The notes beneath the pieces are model-generated. The model did not search any database. It was not told where the DNA came from and was given only the letters and a program-made list of their open reading frames with translations. Both the position numbers and the translations under genes were made by a program. This document shows positions 30,052-39,054 of a DNA stretch of 64,000 nt, in pieces (position 1 is the stretch's first letter; each line of letters starts with the position of its first letter). The DNA is taken from positions 1-64,000 of the forward strand of contig DYEA01000016.1 in assembly GCA_020725885.1 (NCBI GenBank), read 5' to 3'. This stretch comes from Slackia sp. (GTDB taxonomy: Bacteria > Actinomycetota > Coriobacteriia > Anaerosomatales > Anaerosomataceae).

Positions 30052-30630
30052 ATGGCGATAGAGGACATCTTCCGAGCGCTCGAGCAGCAGGCTGACGACG
30101 AGTGCAGGGACATCCTGAACGCCGCGGACATCCAGGCCGCCTCGATCGTCGAGGAAGCCCGGGCCGAGGCCGACCGGATCAAGCAGCGCAAGCTGGAGGC
30201 GGTCGAAGAAGGGCTTCGTGCGCGGGCCGGCAAGATCGTGAACGACGCCCGGCTCGATGCCAAGCGCGCCTTGGCGGGCGTCCGCGAGGGCCTGGTGAAC
30301 GAGGTGTTCGAGACGGCGGCTGCGCGGCTTGCGGCGTTGCGCGGCAGCAGGGACTACGAGCGCGTGTTCCGCGACCTCGCCGAGGAGGCTCTGGCAGGCG
30401 CTGACGGCGAGTGCCGGGTGTCGGTGAATCCCGATGACGTGTCGCTCGCGAAGAAGGTGCTCGCAGACCTCGGCGTCAAGGGCGAGGCAGTCGCTGACGA
30501 GAGCGTCGACGGCGGGCTCGTCGTGCACCTGCACGGCGGCCGCGTGATCAGGCGGAACACGTTCGGTTCACGTCTTCAGAAGGTCAGGGAAACGGCGGAA
30601 GCTGCGGTTGCGGAGATCTTGACGCGATGA
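30052..30630 (+). CDS. atpE: V/A-type ATP synthase subunit E (peripheral stalk)
   Basis: A 192-residue protein. A helical N-terminal half (~10-90, coiled coil with Ala/Glu/Arg heptads) is followed by a mixed C-terminal domain ending in DESVDGGLVVHLHGGRVIRRNTFGSRL. The GGLVV..GG and N-T-F..RL pattern is typical of V-type E subunits. It forms the outer stalk with subunit H. The ATG follows GGAAGGAACCTGC. Its stop overlaps the atpC ATG by four bases. Confidence 0.9.
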   Translation: MAIEDIFRALEQQADDECRDILNAADIQAASIVEEARAEADRIKQRKLEAVEEGLRARAGKIVNDARLDAKRALAGVREGLVNEVFETAAARLAALRGSRDYERVFRDLAEEALAGADGECRVSVNPDDVSLAKKVLADLGVKGEAVADESVDGGLVVHLHGGRVIRRNTFGSRLQKVRETAEAAVAEILTR

Positions 30631-31718
30631 CTGCGACGGTGAGGGCCCAGCGGCCCCGTCCTGCTGGCAAAGATTACGGATACACCAACGCGCGCATCCG
30701 CGGCATGCGGTCACGGCTGCTCAAGAAGCCGTTCCTCGACGACTTGATGCGTTGCGCCGATTTGAGCGGTGTCATCCAGAAGCTCATGGAGACCGAGTAC
30801 GCGCCGGACCTCGAGGAGCGGCTCCTGCACGGTCGGACCGCGAACCAGGTGGACCTGGCGTTGCGCGACAACATGGTCCGCACGTACCGGAAGGTCCACG
30901 ACCTTGCCAACGATGAGGGGCGCGAGCTGCTCGCCGTGCTCCTCGGCCGCTGGGACCTGTTCAACGTCAAGACGGTCGTGCGCGGCAAGCATCACTCGTT
31001 GTCGCCCGAGGAGATCCTCGACAGCGTGATGCCCGTCGGACAGATGAGCCGCGTGGATCTCGAAGAGCTGTCGCGGCAGGACTCGGTCAAGGCCGTCGCA
31101 GACACGCTCGCCACGTGGCGGCTTCCGTTCGCCGAGCCGTTGAACGCCGTCATGCCGAAGTACAACGAGACGCACAACCTCTCGCTGCTCGAGCTCGCCC
31201 TGGACCGCTACTACACGGACTGGGCGACGTCCCGGCTCAAGGGCAGGGGCGTGAACAAGGACCTCGTGAAGCGGTTCATCGGCGCGCAGGTCGACACGAT
31301 CAACCTGGTGACGGCCATCCGGCTTCTGTACGCGGATCTCGGCGACCAGGACCCGATGTCGTTCTTCCTGCCTGGCGGGACGGTGGTGGACGAGGCGCTC
31401 TTCCGCGACCTGGTGTCGAAGTCCGACGTGGACGAGGTCTACGAGCGCCTGAAGCACACGCCGTACGGCCGTTCGGTCGAGGCAGTGGCCATCAAGTACG
31501 TCGAGACGGGCTCGGTCTCCGTCTTCGAGCGAGCGCTGGAAGACTACCTGACCAAGCAAGCGTTCTCGATGGGCCGCGGAGACCCGCTTGGCGCCGGCGT
31601 CATGGTGAGCTACCTGTGGATGAAGGCGAACGAGGTCACGAACCTGCGGATCATCGTGAAGGGCGTCTCGGTCGGCATGCCGGTCGGCCGCATGGAGGAG
31701 GAGCTCATCGTTGTATAA
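30627..31718 (+). CDS. atpC: V/A-type ATP synthase subunit C (central-stalk socket, d-like)
   Basis: A 363-residue, largely helical protein of the V-ATPase C/AC39 family that links the central rotor to the c ring. GKDYGYTNARIRGMRSRLL at the N-terminus and YLWMKANEVTNLRIIVKG near the end are family-typical. Translation starts four bases inside atpE and its end overlaps atpF by eight bases. Confidence 0.92.
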   Translation: MTATVRAQRPRPAGKDYGYTNARIRGMRSRLLKKPFLDDLMRCADLSGVIQKLMETEYAPDLEERLLHGRTANQVDLALRDNMVRTYRKVHDLANDEGRELLAVLLGRWDLFNVKTVVRGKHHSLSPEEILDSVMPVGQMSRVDLEELSRQDSVKAVADTLATWRLPFAEPLNAVMPKYNETHNLSLLELALDRYYTDWATSRLKGRGVNKDLVKRFIGAQVDTINLVTAIRLLYADLGDQDPMSFFLPGGTVVDEALFRDLVSKSDVDEVYERLKHTPYGRSVEAVAIKYVETGSVSVFERALEDYLTKQAFSMGRGDPLGAGVMVSYLWMKANEVTNLRIIVKGVSVGMPVGRMEEELIVV

Positions 31719-32043
31719 GCTCGTCGTCCTCACAGACAGCGACACAGGCGACGGCTTCCGCCTCGCGGGAGTCGACGTCGTCACGGTCGACTCGCCGGAC
31801 GAGGCGCGGCGTCGGCTCAATGAGCTCATCGACGACGACTCGAGCGGCATCATCGCCGTGAACGAGGAGTACATGTCCCAGATCGACGAGCGCACGCAAC
31901 AGAAGATCAACTCGACGTATCGGCCCATCGTCATCTCGCTGCCGATACGCGAGAAGCTGGTATCCGAAGAAGACCACAGGGCGTATCTGTCACGCCTGAT
32001 CCGACGGGCGATCGGATTCGACATCACACTGAGGCGAGGCTGA
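31711..32043 (+). CDS. atpF: V/A-type ATP synthase subunit F
   Basis: A 110-residue rotor-shaft subunit with a Rossmann-like alternating strand/helix pattern. It has the family segments [17 protein letters not shown] and [14 protein letters not shown], then [13 protein letters not shown]. The start is TTG, inside the end of atpC behind GGAGGAGGAGC. Its stop overlaps the atpA ATG by one base. Confidence 0.92.
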   Translation: MYKLVVLTDSDTGDGFRLAGVDVVTVDSPDEARRRLNELIDDDSSGIIAVNEEYMSQIDERTQQKINSTYRPIVISLPIREKLVSEEDHRAYLSRLIRRAIGFDITLRRG

Positions 32044-33797
32044 TGATTGTCGGAACACTGAGCAAGATCACGGGCCCGGTCGTCATCGCGCAGGGGATGA
32101 CCGGGGTCAAGATGTACGACGTCGTCCGCGTCGGTGCGGCCGGTCTGATGGGGGAGGTCATCCGCCTCGAGGGCGACCTCGCCACCGTGCAGGTTTACGA
32201 GGACACCTCGGGTCTGCGGGTGGGCGAGCCGGTCGAGTCGACCGAAGGCCCTCTCATGCTCGAGCTCGGCCCGGGGCTGCTGTCGTCCATCTACGACGGC
32301 ATCCAGCGGCCGCTGCCGGTCATCGCGGCTCAGACCGGCAGCGACTTCATCGCGCGCGGCACGGTCGTCTCGCCGCTCGACAGGGAGCGGTTGTGGGACT
32401 TCACGCCGGTCGTCGAGGTCGGGCAGGAGGTCGTCGCCGGAGACGTCATCGGCACGACGCCGGAGAGCCCGACGATCACGCACAAGATCATGGTGCCGCC
32501 GGGGCTGCGCGGGCGTGTGACGAAAGTGGTGCCCGAAGGTCAGTACACCGTCGACACCGTGGTCGCCGTGCTCGACGACACGCATGAGATCACGATGACT
32601 CAGAAGTGGCCGGTCCGGACGGGCAGGCCGTACCAGCGCAAGATGGATCCGACGACGCCGTTCCTGACGGGCATGCGGATCCTCGACACCTTCTTCCCGA
32701 TAGCGCTGGGCGGCAACGCCATCATCCCGGGCGGCTTTGGGACGGGCAAGACGGTCACGCAGCAGTCGCTCGCGAAGTGGGCCGACGTCGACATCATCGT
32801 CTACGTCGGCTGCGGCGAGCGCGGCAACGAGATGACCGAGGTGCTCAAGGAGTTCCCCGAGTTGGAAGACCCGCGCACCGGCTCCAAGCTCATGGACCGG
32901 ACGATTCTGGTCGCGAACACCTCGAACATGCCGGTCGCGGCGCGCGAGGCGTCGATCTACACGGGCGTCACGCTCGCGGAGTACTACCGCGACATGGGCT
33001 ACAACGTGGCGATGATGGCCGACTCGACCTCCCGGTGGGGCGAGGCTCTGCGTGAGGTCTCAGGCCGTCTCGAGGAGATGCCGGGAGAAGAGGGTTACCC
33101 GGCGTACCTCGCCACACGTCTGGCGGCGTTCTACGAGCGCTCCGGACGTGTGCTGGCGCTCGGCAGCGACGAGCGCGTCGGCTCGGTCACGATGGTCGGC
33201 GCGGTCTCACCTCCGGGCGGCGACATGTCCGAGCCGATGACGCAGAACTCGCTCCGAGTCACCGGCGCGTTCTGGGCGCTCGACACCTCGCTGGCGCACC
33301 GGCGCCACTTCCCGGCCATCTCGTGGACGAAGTCCTACACGCTGTTCCTCGGTCAGGTCCGTCCGTGGTTCGAGGAGAACGTCGCGGACGACTGGGCGGA
33401 GGTCCGCGAGCGCGCGATGTTCCTGCTCCAGAAGGAGACGGAATTGCAGGAGATCGTGCAGCTGGTCGGCCCGGACGCGCTACCTGAGACCGAGAAGATC
33501 ATCTTGGAAGTCGCGCGGATGCTGCGCGAGGACTTCCTGCAGCAGTTCGCGTTCGATGCCGTCGACGCGTACTGCCCGCCGAAGAAGGCCTACTGGCTGC
33601 TCAAGGTCATCCTGGCGTTCTACGACGCGGCGACGCAGGCGATGTCGCGCGGCGTGTCGCTCCGCCAGGTGCTGCAGCTGCCGATCCGCGACGAGATCGC
33701 GGGGCTCAAGACCACGCCGCACGACGAGGCCATCGCGCGCATGCAGGAGATGGTGACGCAAGTGGCCGACGACATCGCAGGGATCGAGGTGCTGTAG
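32043..33797 (+). CDS. atpA: V/A-type ATP synthase catalytic subunit A
   Basis: The nucleotide-hydrolysing/synthesising subunit, 584 residues. The P-loop is [17 protein letters not shown] (K236), followed by [15 protein letters not shown]. The long insert after the N-terminal barrel, a mark of A-type over F-type beta subunits, is present. [31 protein letters not shown] is the conserved catalytic-interface block. Its ATG overlaps the atpF stop, and atpB starts on the base after its own stop. Confidence 0.96.
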   Translation: MIVGTLSKITGPVVIAQGMTGVKMYDVVRVGAAGLMGEVIRLEGDLATVQVYEDTSGLRVGEPVESTEGPLMLELGPGLLSSIYDGIQRPLPVIAAQTGSDFIARGTVVSPLDRERLWDFTPVVEVGQEVVAGDVIGTTPESPTITHKIMVPPGLRGRVTKVVPEGQYTVDTVVAVLDDTHEITMTQKWPVRTGRPYQRKMDPTTPFLTGMRILDTFFPIALGGNAIIPGGFGTGKTVTQQSLAKWADVDIIVYVGCGERGNEMTEVLKEFPELEDPRTGSKLMDRTILVANTSNMPVAAREASIYTGVTLAEYYRDMGYNVAMMADSTSRWGEALREVSGRLEEMPGEEGYPAYLATRLAAFYERSGRVLALGSDERVGSVTMVGAVSPPGGDMSEPMTQNSLRVTGAFWALDTSLAHRRHFPAISWTKSYTLFLGQVRPWFEENVADDWAEVRERAMFLLQKETELQEIVQLVGPDALPETEKIILEVARMLREDFLQQFAFDAVDAYCPPKKAYWLLKVILAFYDAATQAMSRGVSLRQVLQLPIRDEIAGLKTTPHDEAIARMQEMVTQVADDIAGIEVL

Positions 33798-35228
33798 ATG
33801 GCTCGCGAATCAGTGATCGACCGCTCGCTCCTGACCGTCGAGTACCAGACGGTCAACTACATCACCGGTCCGCTCATCTTCGTCGAGAACGTGCACGGCG
33901 TCTCGTACAACGAGATGGTGGCCATCATCCTGCCTGACGGCAGCGAGCGCTCGGGACAGGTCCTCGAGGTCTCCGGCGACATGGCGGTCATCCAGGTCTT
34001 CGAGGGCACGCAGGGCATCGACGTCGACGCCACGCGCGTGAAGTTCCTCGAAGAGGTCGCCAAGGTCGGCGTCTCGGTCGACATGCTCGGTCGCATCCTG
34101 AACGGCGCCGGCAAGCCGATCGACGGCGGGGCGCCGATCATCCCGGAGAAGCGGCTGGAGATCACGGGCTCGCCGATCAACCCGTACATGCGCGAGCAGC
34201 CGGCCGACTTCATCGAGACCGGCATCTCGGCGATCGACGGCCTGAACACGCTCGTCCGCGGCCAGAAGCTCCCGATCTTCTCCGGCTCGGGTCTGCCGGC
34301 GAACGAGCTTGCGGCGCAGATCATCCGCCAGGCGCGCGTCGTCTCGGGCGAGCAGTTCGCCATCGTGTTCGGCGCGATGGGTATTACGCACCGCGAGGCC
34401 GCGTACTTCATGCAGCAGTTCGAGACGACGGGCGCGCTCGAGCGCGTCGTGTTCTTCTTGAACCTCGCTGACGACCCGACGGTCGAGCGGCTGCTGACGC
34501 CGCGCGCGGCGCTGACGGTGGCCGAGTACCTGGCGTTCGAGAAGGACATGCAGGTCCTCGTGGTGCTGTCGGACATGACGAACTACTGCGAGGCGCTGCG
34601 CGAGGTCTCGACGGCCCGCGAAGAGGTGCCGGGCCGACGGGGCTACCCGGGCTACATGTACACCGACCTCTCGACGATCTACGAGCGCGCCGGCCGCATC
34701 AAGGGCCGCACGGGCTCGGTGACGCAGCTCCCGATCCTGTCGATGCCGGACGACGACATCACGCACCCGATCCCGGACCTCACGGGCTACATCACCGAGG
34801 GCCAGATCGTGCTCTCGCGGCACCTGCACCGCCGCGGCGTCTATCCGCCGATCGACGTGCTGCCGTGCCTGTCGCGGCTGATGAACCTCGGCATCGGCGA
34901 GGGCAAGACGCGTGAGGACCACCGCGCCGTGGCGAACCAGCTGTACGCGGCGTACGCCCAGGGCCGAGACCTACGCAGGCTGGTCGCGATCGTCGGCGAG
35001 GAAGCGCTGTCTGACACCGACCGGCGTTACCTGCACTTCGCGGACGAGTTCGAGAAGCACATCGTCGGCCAGGGCCAGGTGGGCCGCACCATCGAAGAGA
35101 CGCTCGACATCGGCTGGGAGCTTCTGAGCGAGCTGCCGATGAGCGAGCTGAAGCGCGTCCGCGACTTCATCGACAAGTACCACCCGAAGGCGAAGAGCTC
35201 CGCCGCGAGCGAGATGGGCGACATCTAG
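33798..35228 (+). CDS. atpB: V/A-type ATP synthase subunit B
   Basis: A 476-residue non-catalytic partner of subunit A. It keeps the ATPase fold but lacks a canonical GxxxxGKT P-loop: the corresponding stretch is [49 protein letters not shown] is the conserved block near the A/B interface. The ATG directly abuts the atpA stop. Confidence 0.96.
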   Translation: MARESVIDRSLLTVEYQTVNYITGPLIFVENVHGVSYNEMVAIILPDGSERSGQVLEVSGDMAVIQVFEGTQGIDVDATRVKFLEEVAKVGVSVDMLGRILNGAGKPIDGGAPIIPEKRLEITGSPINPYMREQPADFIETGISAIDGLNTLVRGQKLPIFSGSGLPANELAAQIIRQARVVSGEQFAIVFGAMGITHREAAYFMQQFETTGALERVVFFLNLADDPTVERLLTPRAALTVAEYLAFEKDMQVLVVLSDMTNYCEALREVSTAREEVPGRRGYPGYMYTDLSTIYERAGRIKGRTGSVTQLPILSMPDDDITHPIPDLTGYITEGQIVLSRHLHRRGVYPPIDVLPCLSRLMNLGIGEGKTREDHRAVANQLYAAYAQGRDLRRLVAIVGEEALSDTDRRYLHFADEFEKHIVGQGQVGRTIEETLDIGWELLSELPMSELKRVRDFIDKYHPKAKSSAASEMGDI

Positions 35229-35258
35229 GACCGCGTCGATCAGGGAAGGGGGTGCGCT

Positions 35259-35906
35259 GTGGAAGAGGTACGGCCGACTCGATCAGAGCTGCTCGAGCGA
35301 AAGCAGCAGATCACGCTCGCCGAGCAGGGCATGGACCTGCTCAAGCAGAAGCGCGACGCGCTTCTGATCGAGTTCATGTCGGTCATGGACGAGACGCTCC
35401 GTCTGTCCAACGACCTCCAGCGCACCACCTCGGAGGCCCAGTTCAGCTTGGCGATCGCGAAGTCCGTGGACGGCGTCGTGAGCGTGCGTTCCGCGGCGCT
35501 CGCGACCAAGGGCTCTGTGACGATCGACATGACGGGCACGAAGATCATGGGCGTGTCGGTGCCGGTCGTGACGAAAGGCGAGAGCCCTTTGCGCTCGCCG
35601 TTCACCCGCGGGTACGCGATCACCGGCGTCTCGTCTCGTATCGACGAGACGGCCGACAAGTTCGAGCGCATCCTCGACGTCATCATCGAGTACGCGGACA
35701 TCGAGACGCGCTTGAAGCGGCTCGGCGAGGAGATCCAGAAGACGAACCGCCGTGTCAACGCGCTGGAGCAGGTCACGATCCCCGCGCTGCGGGAGCAGGT
35801 GAACTACATCCGCCAGACGCTCGACGAGCGGTCGCGAGAGGACCTGTTCCGCTTGAAGAAGGTCAAGAAGAAGATCGAGCGCCGGGAGGCCGCGAAGCGC
35901 GGCTGA
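35259..35906 (+). CDS. atpD: V/A-type ATP synthase subunit D (central shaft)
   Basis: A 215-residue protein of long N- and C-terminal helices that form the rotating shaft. RPTRSELLERKQQITLAEQGMDLLKQKRDALL and RRVNALEQVTIPALREQVNYIRQTLDERSRED are the conserved ends. The start is GTG behind AAGGGGG. It is the last gene of the operon; a GC hairpin 26 bases later may end the transcript. Confidence 0.95.
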   Translation: MEEVRPTRSELLERKQQITLAEQGMDLLKQKRDALLIEFMSVMDETLRLSNDLQRTTSEAQFSLAIAKSVDGVVSVRSAALATKGSVTIDMTGTKIMGVSVPVVTKGESPLRSPFTRGYAITGVSSRIDETADKFERILDVIIEYADIETRLKRLGEEIQKTNRRVNALEQVTIPALREQVNYIRQTLDERSREDLFRLKKVKKKIERREAAKRG

Positions 35907-35931
35907 TCGCACGTACGGCGCTCGTCACGAC

Positions 35932-35977
35932 GTGGGGCGCTGCCGTCGTCACCGGGGGGTCCGTGGCGGCGCCCCAC
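35932..35977 (+). terminator. Candidate terminator after the V/A-ATPase operon
   Basis: GTGGGGCGCTGCC (35932-35944) pairs with GGCGGCGCCCCAC-type sequence (35965-35977) over 13 bp with one G-U, around a 20-base loop. There is no clear U-tract on either side. It lies between atpD and the convergent minus-strand gene ending at 36079, so it could serve both. Confidence 0.5.
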
Positions 35978-36078
35978 AAGCGCTCCTTAGGGACGCGCGC
36001 ATCGGAGACGGTTGCGTCAGAGCCGGGAGTCCGGCAAGGCGCGGGTCGCTGGACGTATCCAGCGGGGAGTGGTCTGGC

Positions 36079-36423
36079 TCAGACGCTTCGGGCTCGGATG
36101 ATGTCGCCGACGCGTTCCAGGGTCTCGACGGTGTCGCGGGGCGCCTGGCGCAGCGTCCTGGCCATCTCGAGGATCGCCTGGACGTCTTCGGGTTTGAGCG
36201 AGCTGAAGTGCAGCTCCTCCCAGTCCGCCCGCTTCTCGAACGCCCAGAGCTCGCCGAAGATCCACGACAGGTCGTCGAGGTCTTTGCGGGTCAGCATGCC
36301 CCAATGGTGCTTGAGTCCTTGGCGCAGGCGGTCCATCGCCCGCTCGACAGCCTTGGCCTTGCGTACTTGGAAGGCCCGCATGCCGATGTCTTCGTCGTTG
36401 AGCTCAGGGCGGCTGGTGTCCAT
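36079..36423 (-). CDS. Small hypothetical protein, function unknown
   Basis: A 114-residue, mostly helical, highly charged protein with no signal or membrane segment. It reads MDTSRPELNDED at the start and contains SWIFGELWAFEKRADWEELHFSS in the middle and a helical ETLERVGDIIRARS end. I recognise no family. Support for a real gene is a strong GAGGAGGTCGCC just before the ATG on the minus strand and the lack of a better reading opposite. It converges with the ATPase operon and diverges from the nitroreductase gene. Confidence 0.7.
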   Translation of the reverse strand: MDTSRPELNDEDIGMRAFQVRKAKAVERAMDRLRQGLKHHWGMLTRKDLDDLSWIFGELWAFEKRADWEELHFSSLKPEDVQAILEMARTLRQAPRDTVETLERVGDIIRARSV

Positions 36424-36514
36424 GGCGACCTCCTCGGCAGAGTATTCGGCGGGCCGCAGGGAGTTCCTGCTACGGCGGCTCGGTCGTGATGCTGCCAGCG
36501 CATGCGCGGCGTTG

Positions 36515-36543
36515 TTGTGCGGGTGTTTCCCCGTCTCTAGAAT
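36515..36543 (+). promoter_or_regulatory. Putative promoter for the nitroreductase gene
   Basis: TTGTGC (36515-36520) and TAGAAT (36538-36543) are 17 bases apart and end 38 bases before the ATG. Matches to TTGACA/TATAAT are three and five of six. It lies in the divergent gap with the minus-strand hypothetical gene. Confidence 0.5.
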
Positions 36544-36581
36544 GGACGAGGCCGGCTTGCCGTCGTCGAGGAAGGTCCCGT

Positions 36582-37097
36582 ATGGAGTTCTCCGAAGTCA
36601 TCGCGAAGCGCCGCAGCGTGCGGCACTTCAATACCAAGCTCGCCGTGAGCGACGAGGACGTGCGCGCGCTGTTGGAAGCAGCCGTGTCCGCGCCGAGCGC
36701 GGGGAACATCCAGCCGTGGCGCTTCGTGGTGGTTCGTTCCGCGGAGGCGCGCCGGCGTCTGCAGGAAGCCCTGCACCAGCCGTGGGCGGCAGCGGCTCCG
36801 GTGGTCATCGTGGTGTGCGTCGATCCGCGGCCCTGCGCCGCCCGGTACGGGGCGCGAGGCGAGCACCTGTACTCGATCCAGGACACGGCCGCTGCTGTCG
36901 AGAACCTGCTGCTCGCGGCGGTCGACCGGGGGCTGGCGTCCTGCTGGATCGGCGCGTTCGACGACAAGGCGGTCGCGGCCGCGATCGGCGTCACGCCGCC
37001 GATCACCCCGATCGCCGTGCTGCCGATCGGCTACCCGGCGGAGTCGGCGCGCCGGCCGGAGCGGCGGCCGCTCGAGGAGGTCGCGACGTGGATCTGA
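36582..37097 (+). CDS. Nitroreductase-family flavoprotein
   Basis: A 171-residue FMN-dependent oxidoreductase of the nitroreductase superfamily. It starts MEFSEVIAKRRSVRHFN with the phosphate-binding RRSVR, then SAPSAGNIQPWRFVVV and the C-terminal AVLPIGYP(A) block. Physiological substrate is unknown; members reduce nitro groups, quinones or flavins. The ATG at 36582 follows GAGGAAGG by about eight bases and an upstream promoter; a longer reading from 36486 is rejected. Confidence 0.88.
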   Translation: MEFSEVIAKRRSVRHFNTKLAVSDEDVRALLEAAVSAPSAGNIQPWRFVVVRSAEARRRLQEALHQPWAAAAPVVIVVCVDPRPCAARYGARGEHLYSIQDTAAAVENLLLAAVDRGLASCWIGAFDDKAVAAAIGVTPPITPIAVLPIGYPAESARRPERRPLEEVATWI

Positions 37098-37139
37098 CGC
37101 GGCCTCGCGGCGGCGAGTGAGCGTGCGGAGCGTCGAGCG

Positions 37140-37751
37140 ATGGAGACCTGCCAGAGTCTCGAGGAGCTGCGGGAGCGCATCGGCGACTGCCAACGGTGCC
37201 CGCTCGCGCGCACGAGGACGAACCTCGTCTTCGGCGTGGGATCCCCGCACGCTCGGCTGATGTTCATCGGCGAGGCCCCCGGCCGCAACGAAGACCTGCA
37301 AGGCGAGCCGTTCGTCGGCGCCGCCGGCAAGCTGCTCGACGAGCTGTTGGCGAGCATCGGGCTCGATCGAAGAGAGGTGTACATCGCGAACGTCCTCAAG
37401 TGCAGGCCGCCGGGAAACCGCGACCCGCTGGCGGAGGAGATGGAGCAGTGCACGCCGTTTCTCGAGGAGCAGGTACGGCTCATCGACCCGGAGGTCATCG
37501 CGACCCTCGGGAACTTCGCGACCCGCCACATGCTCAAGACGCAGGCGGGCATCACGCGCTTGCGCGGCCGTCTGTTCCGCGTGGACGGTCGCAAGGTGGT
37601 GCCGATCTACCATCCGGCCGCGGCGCTCTATGACCGCACCAAGCAAGACGTCCTGTTCGAGGATTTCCGCCGGTTGAAGGCAGTGCTCGATGCCGCCGCT
37701 GACGAGCAGAAGCCGTCGCAGCCGAGCGTCGAGCAGCCGACGCTGTTCTAG
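37140..37751 (+). CDS. udg: Uracil-DNA glycosylase, family 4 (Fe-S)
   Basis: Removes uracil from DNA. The 203-residue chain has four cysteines placed for a 4Fe-4S cluster (C17, C20, C88, C104), motif A GEAPGRNED and the C-terminal YHPAAALY motif, marks of the thermophile/actinobacterial family 4. The last residues, EQPTLF, resemble a sliding-clamp-binding pentapeptide. The site before the ATG is weak (GCGGAGCG). The short tsaE gap (8 bases) suggests cotranscription with the t6A genes. Confidence 0.93.
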   Translation: METCQSLEELRERIGDCQRCPLARTRTNLVFGVGSPHARLMFIGEAPGRNEDLQGEPFVGAAGKLLDELLASIGLDRREVYIANVLKCRPPGNRDPLAEEMEQCTPFLEEQVRLIDPEVIATLGNFATRHMLKTQAGITRLRGRLFRVDGRKVVPIYHPAAALYDRTKQDVLFEDFRRLKAVLDAAADEQKPSQPSVEQPTLF

Positions 37752-37759
37752 GAGCCGGG

Positions 37760-38242
37760 ATGCGCGCGGGGTTCAAGACTCGCTCAGCGGGCGAGACCGT
37801 GCGGGCGGGGGAGCTGCTCGCCCGGCTGCTTGCGCCCGGCGACGTGGTGGCTCTGTCCGGGGACCTCGGGGCGGGCAAGACGCACCTCGTCCAGGGCGTG
37901 GCTCACGGGCTGGGAGTCGCTGAGCCCGTGACGAGTCCAACGTTCAACCTGCTCGTCGTCCACCCAGGGCGCGTGCCGTTGCATCACTTCGATCTCTACC
38001 GGCTGGAACGCGCCGAAGAGCTGGACGACATCGCGTTCGCCGAGACGCTGGAGTCAGGCGGGGTCTCGCTCATCGAGTGGGGCGACAAATTCCCTGGGGA
38101 GCTTCCGGCCGATCACGTGGAAGTGGTGATCCGGGTGGGCGAGGGTGACGAGCGCGTGTTTGAGGTGCGCGGGACCGGGGTGCGCAGCGCGAGCGTGGCC
38201 GAGGCGTGGCTCGAGGCGTGCGAGCAGGAGGGGCTCCGATGA
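37760..38242 (+). CDS. tsaE: tRNA t6A biosynthesis ATPase TsaE
   Basis: A 160-residue P-loop ATPase (SGDLGAGKTHLVQG) that works with TsaB and TsaD to place threonylcarbamoyl on A37 of ANN-reading tRNAs. Further marks are SPTFNLLVVHPGRVPLHHFDLYRLE and LIEWGDKFPGELPADHVEV. The ATG lies eight bases after udg. It overlaps tsaB by four bases. Confidence 0.95.
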   Translation: MRAGFKTRSAGETVRAGELLARLLAPGDVVALSGDLGAGKTHLVQGVAHGLGVAEPVTSPTFNLLVVHPGRVPLHHFDLYRLERAEELDDIAFAETLESGGVSLIEWGDKFPGELPADHVEVVIRVGEGDERVFEVRGTGVRSASVAEAWLEACEQEGLR

Positions 38243-39054
38243 GGCCGTTCGTGGCGCTCGACACGGCGACCGAGCACGTCGCGGTGGCCGTCGGCGACCT
38301 CGACGACCCGGCGGCCGTGCTCGCGAGCGAGGCGTTCGAGGCGCCGCGCGCGGCGAACGAGGTGCTCTTGCGCGCGATCGAAGAGATCCTGGCGCAGGCA
38401 GGGATCGCGGTCGGCGAGGTGGCTGCGGTCGCGTGTGGACGCGGGCCCGGCTCTTTCACGGGCGTGCGGATCGCCGTCGCGACTGCCAAGGGGCTCGCGC
38501 ACGGGCTTCGCGTGCCGCTCGTCGGGTTCGGGACGTCGGACGCGGTCGCGCACCGGATCCAGCAGGCTGGGCTCATCGGGGTGGCGACTGACGCGATGCG
38601 GGGAGAGGTGTATCCGGCGCTCTTCCGGGTCGACGACCGTGGTTCGGTCGCGCGCCTGTCGAGAGACCGCGTCACGACGCCAGAGGAGGCGGCGGGGGAG
38701 TGGGCAGCGCTTGGCGAGGAGCTCGTCGTCACGGGCACGGGGCTGCGCAAGCACCGCGCCGTCTTCGAGCGCGTCCTCGGGCCGAGCGCGGCGTTCGCGG
38801 AGGAGCCGCTGTGGGCGCCCGACGGCCCGTCGCTCGTCGCGGCCGCGTGGTCGTGCAGAGACGAGCGGTCGTTGCGTGCAATCGCTGAGACGGACCGGCG
38901 GGAGGCGTTCGAGCGGGCGCATCCCCAGCTGTTGCTGCCTATCTACACGCGCCTGTCAGACGCCGAGGAAGCTGAGCGGCGGCGGGCGGCGCTTCCGAGG
39001 GACCCGGGTGCGACCGGGGTGGCGGGTCCGCCCGAAGGCGGTGGCGTGCGATGA
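38239..39054 (+). CDS. tsaB: tRNA t6A biosynthesis protein TsaB
   Basis: A 271-residue ASKHA-fold partner of TsaD. It starts RPFVALDTATEHVAVAVGD and has the conserved CGRGPGSFTGVRIAVATAKGLAHG block. It lacks the metal-binding histidines of TsaD, as expected. The ATG overlaps the tsaE stop (ATGA), and an upstream in-frame start at 38206 is not needed. Its stop overlaps the fused rimI-tsaD gene by four bases. Confidence 0.95.
   Translation: MRPFVALDTATEHVAVAVGDLDDPAAVLASEAFEAPRAANEVLLRAIEEILAQAGIAVGEVAAVACGRGPGSFTGVRIAVATAKGLAHGLRVPLVGFGTSDAVAHRIQQAGLIGVATDAMRGEVYPALFRVDDRGSVARLSRDRVTTPEEAAGEWAALGEELVVTGTGLRKHRAVFERVLGPSAAFAEEPLWAPDGPSLVAAAWSCRDERSLRAIAETDRREAFERAHPQLLLPIYTRLSDAEEAERRRAALPRDPGATGVAGPPEGGGVR

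Noticed and set aside
35259-37120. A 622-codon plus-strand frame spanning the end of atpD to the nitroreductase
   Set aside because: It runs out of frame through atpD, the intergenic hairpin, the minus-strand gene and the nitroreductase. Its translation is Arg/Gly-rich without domains.
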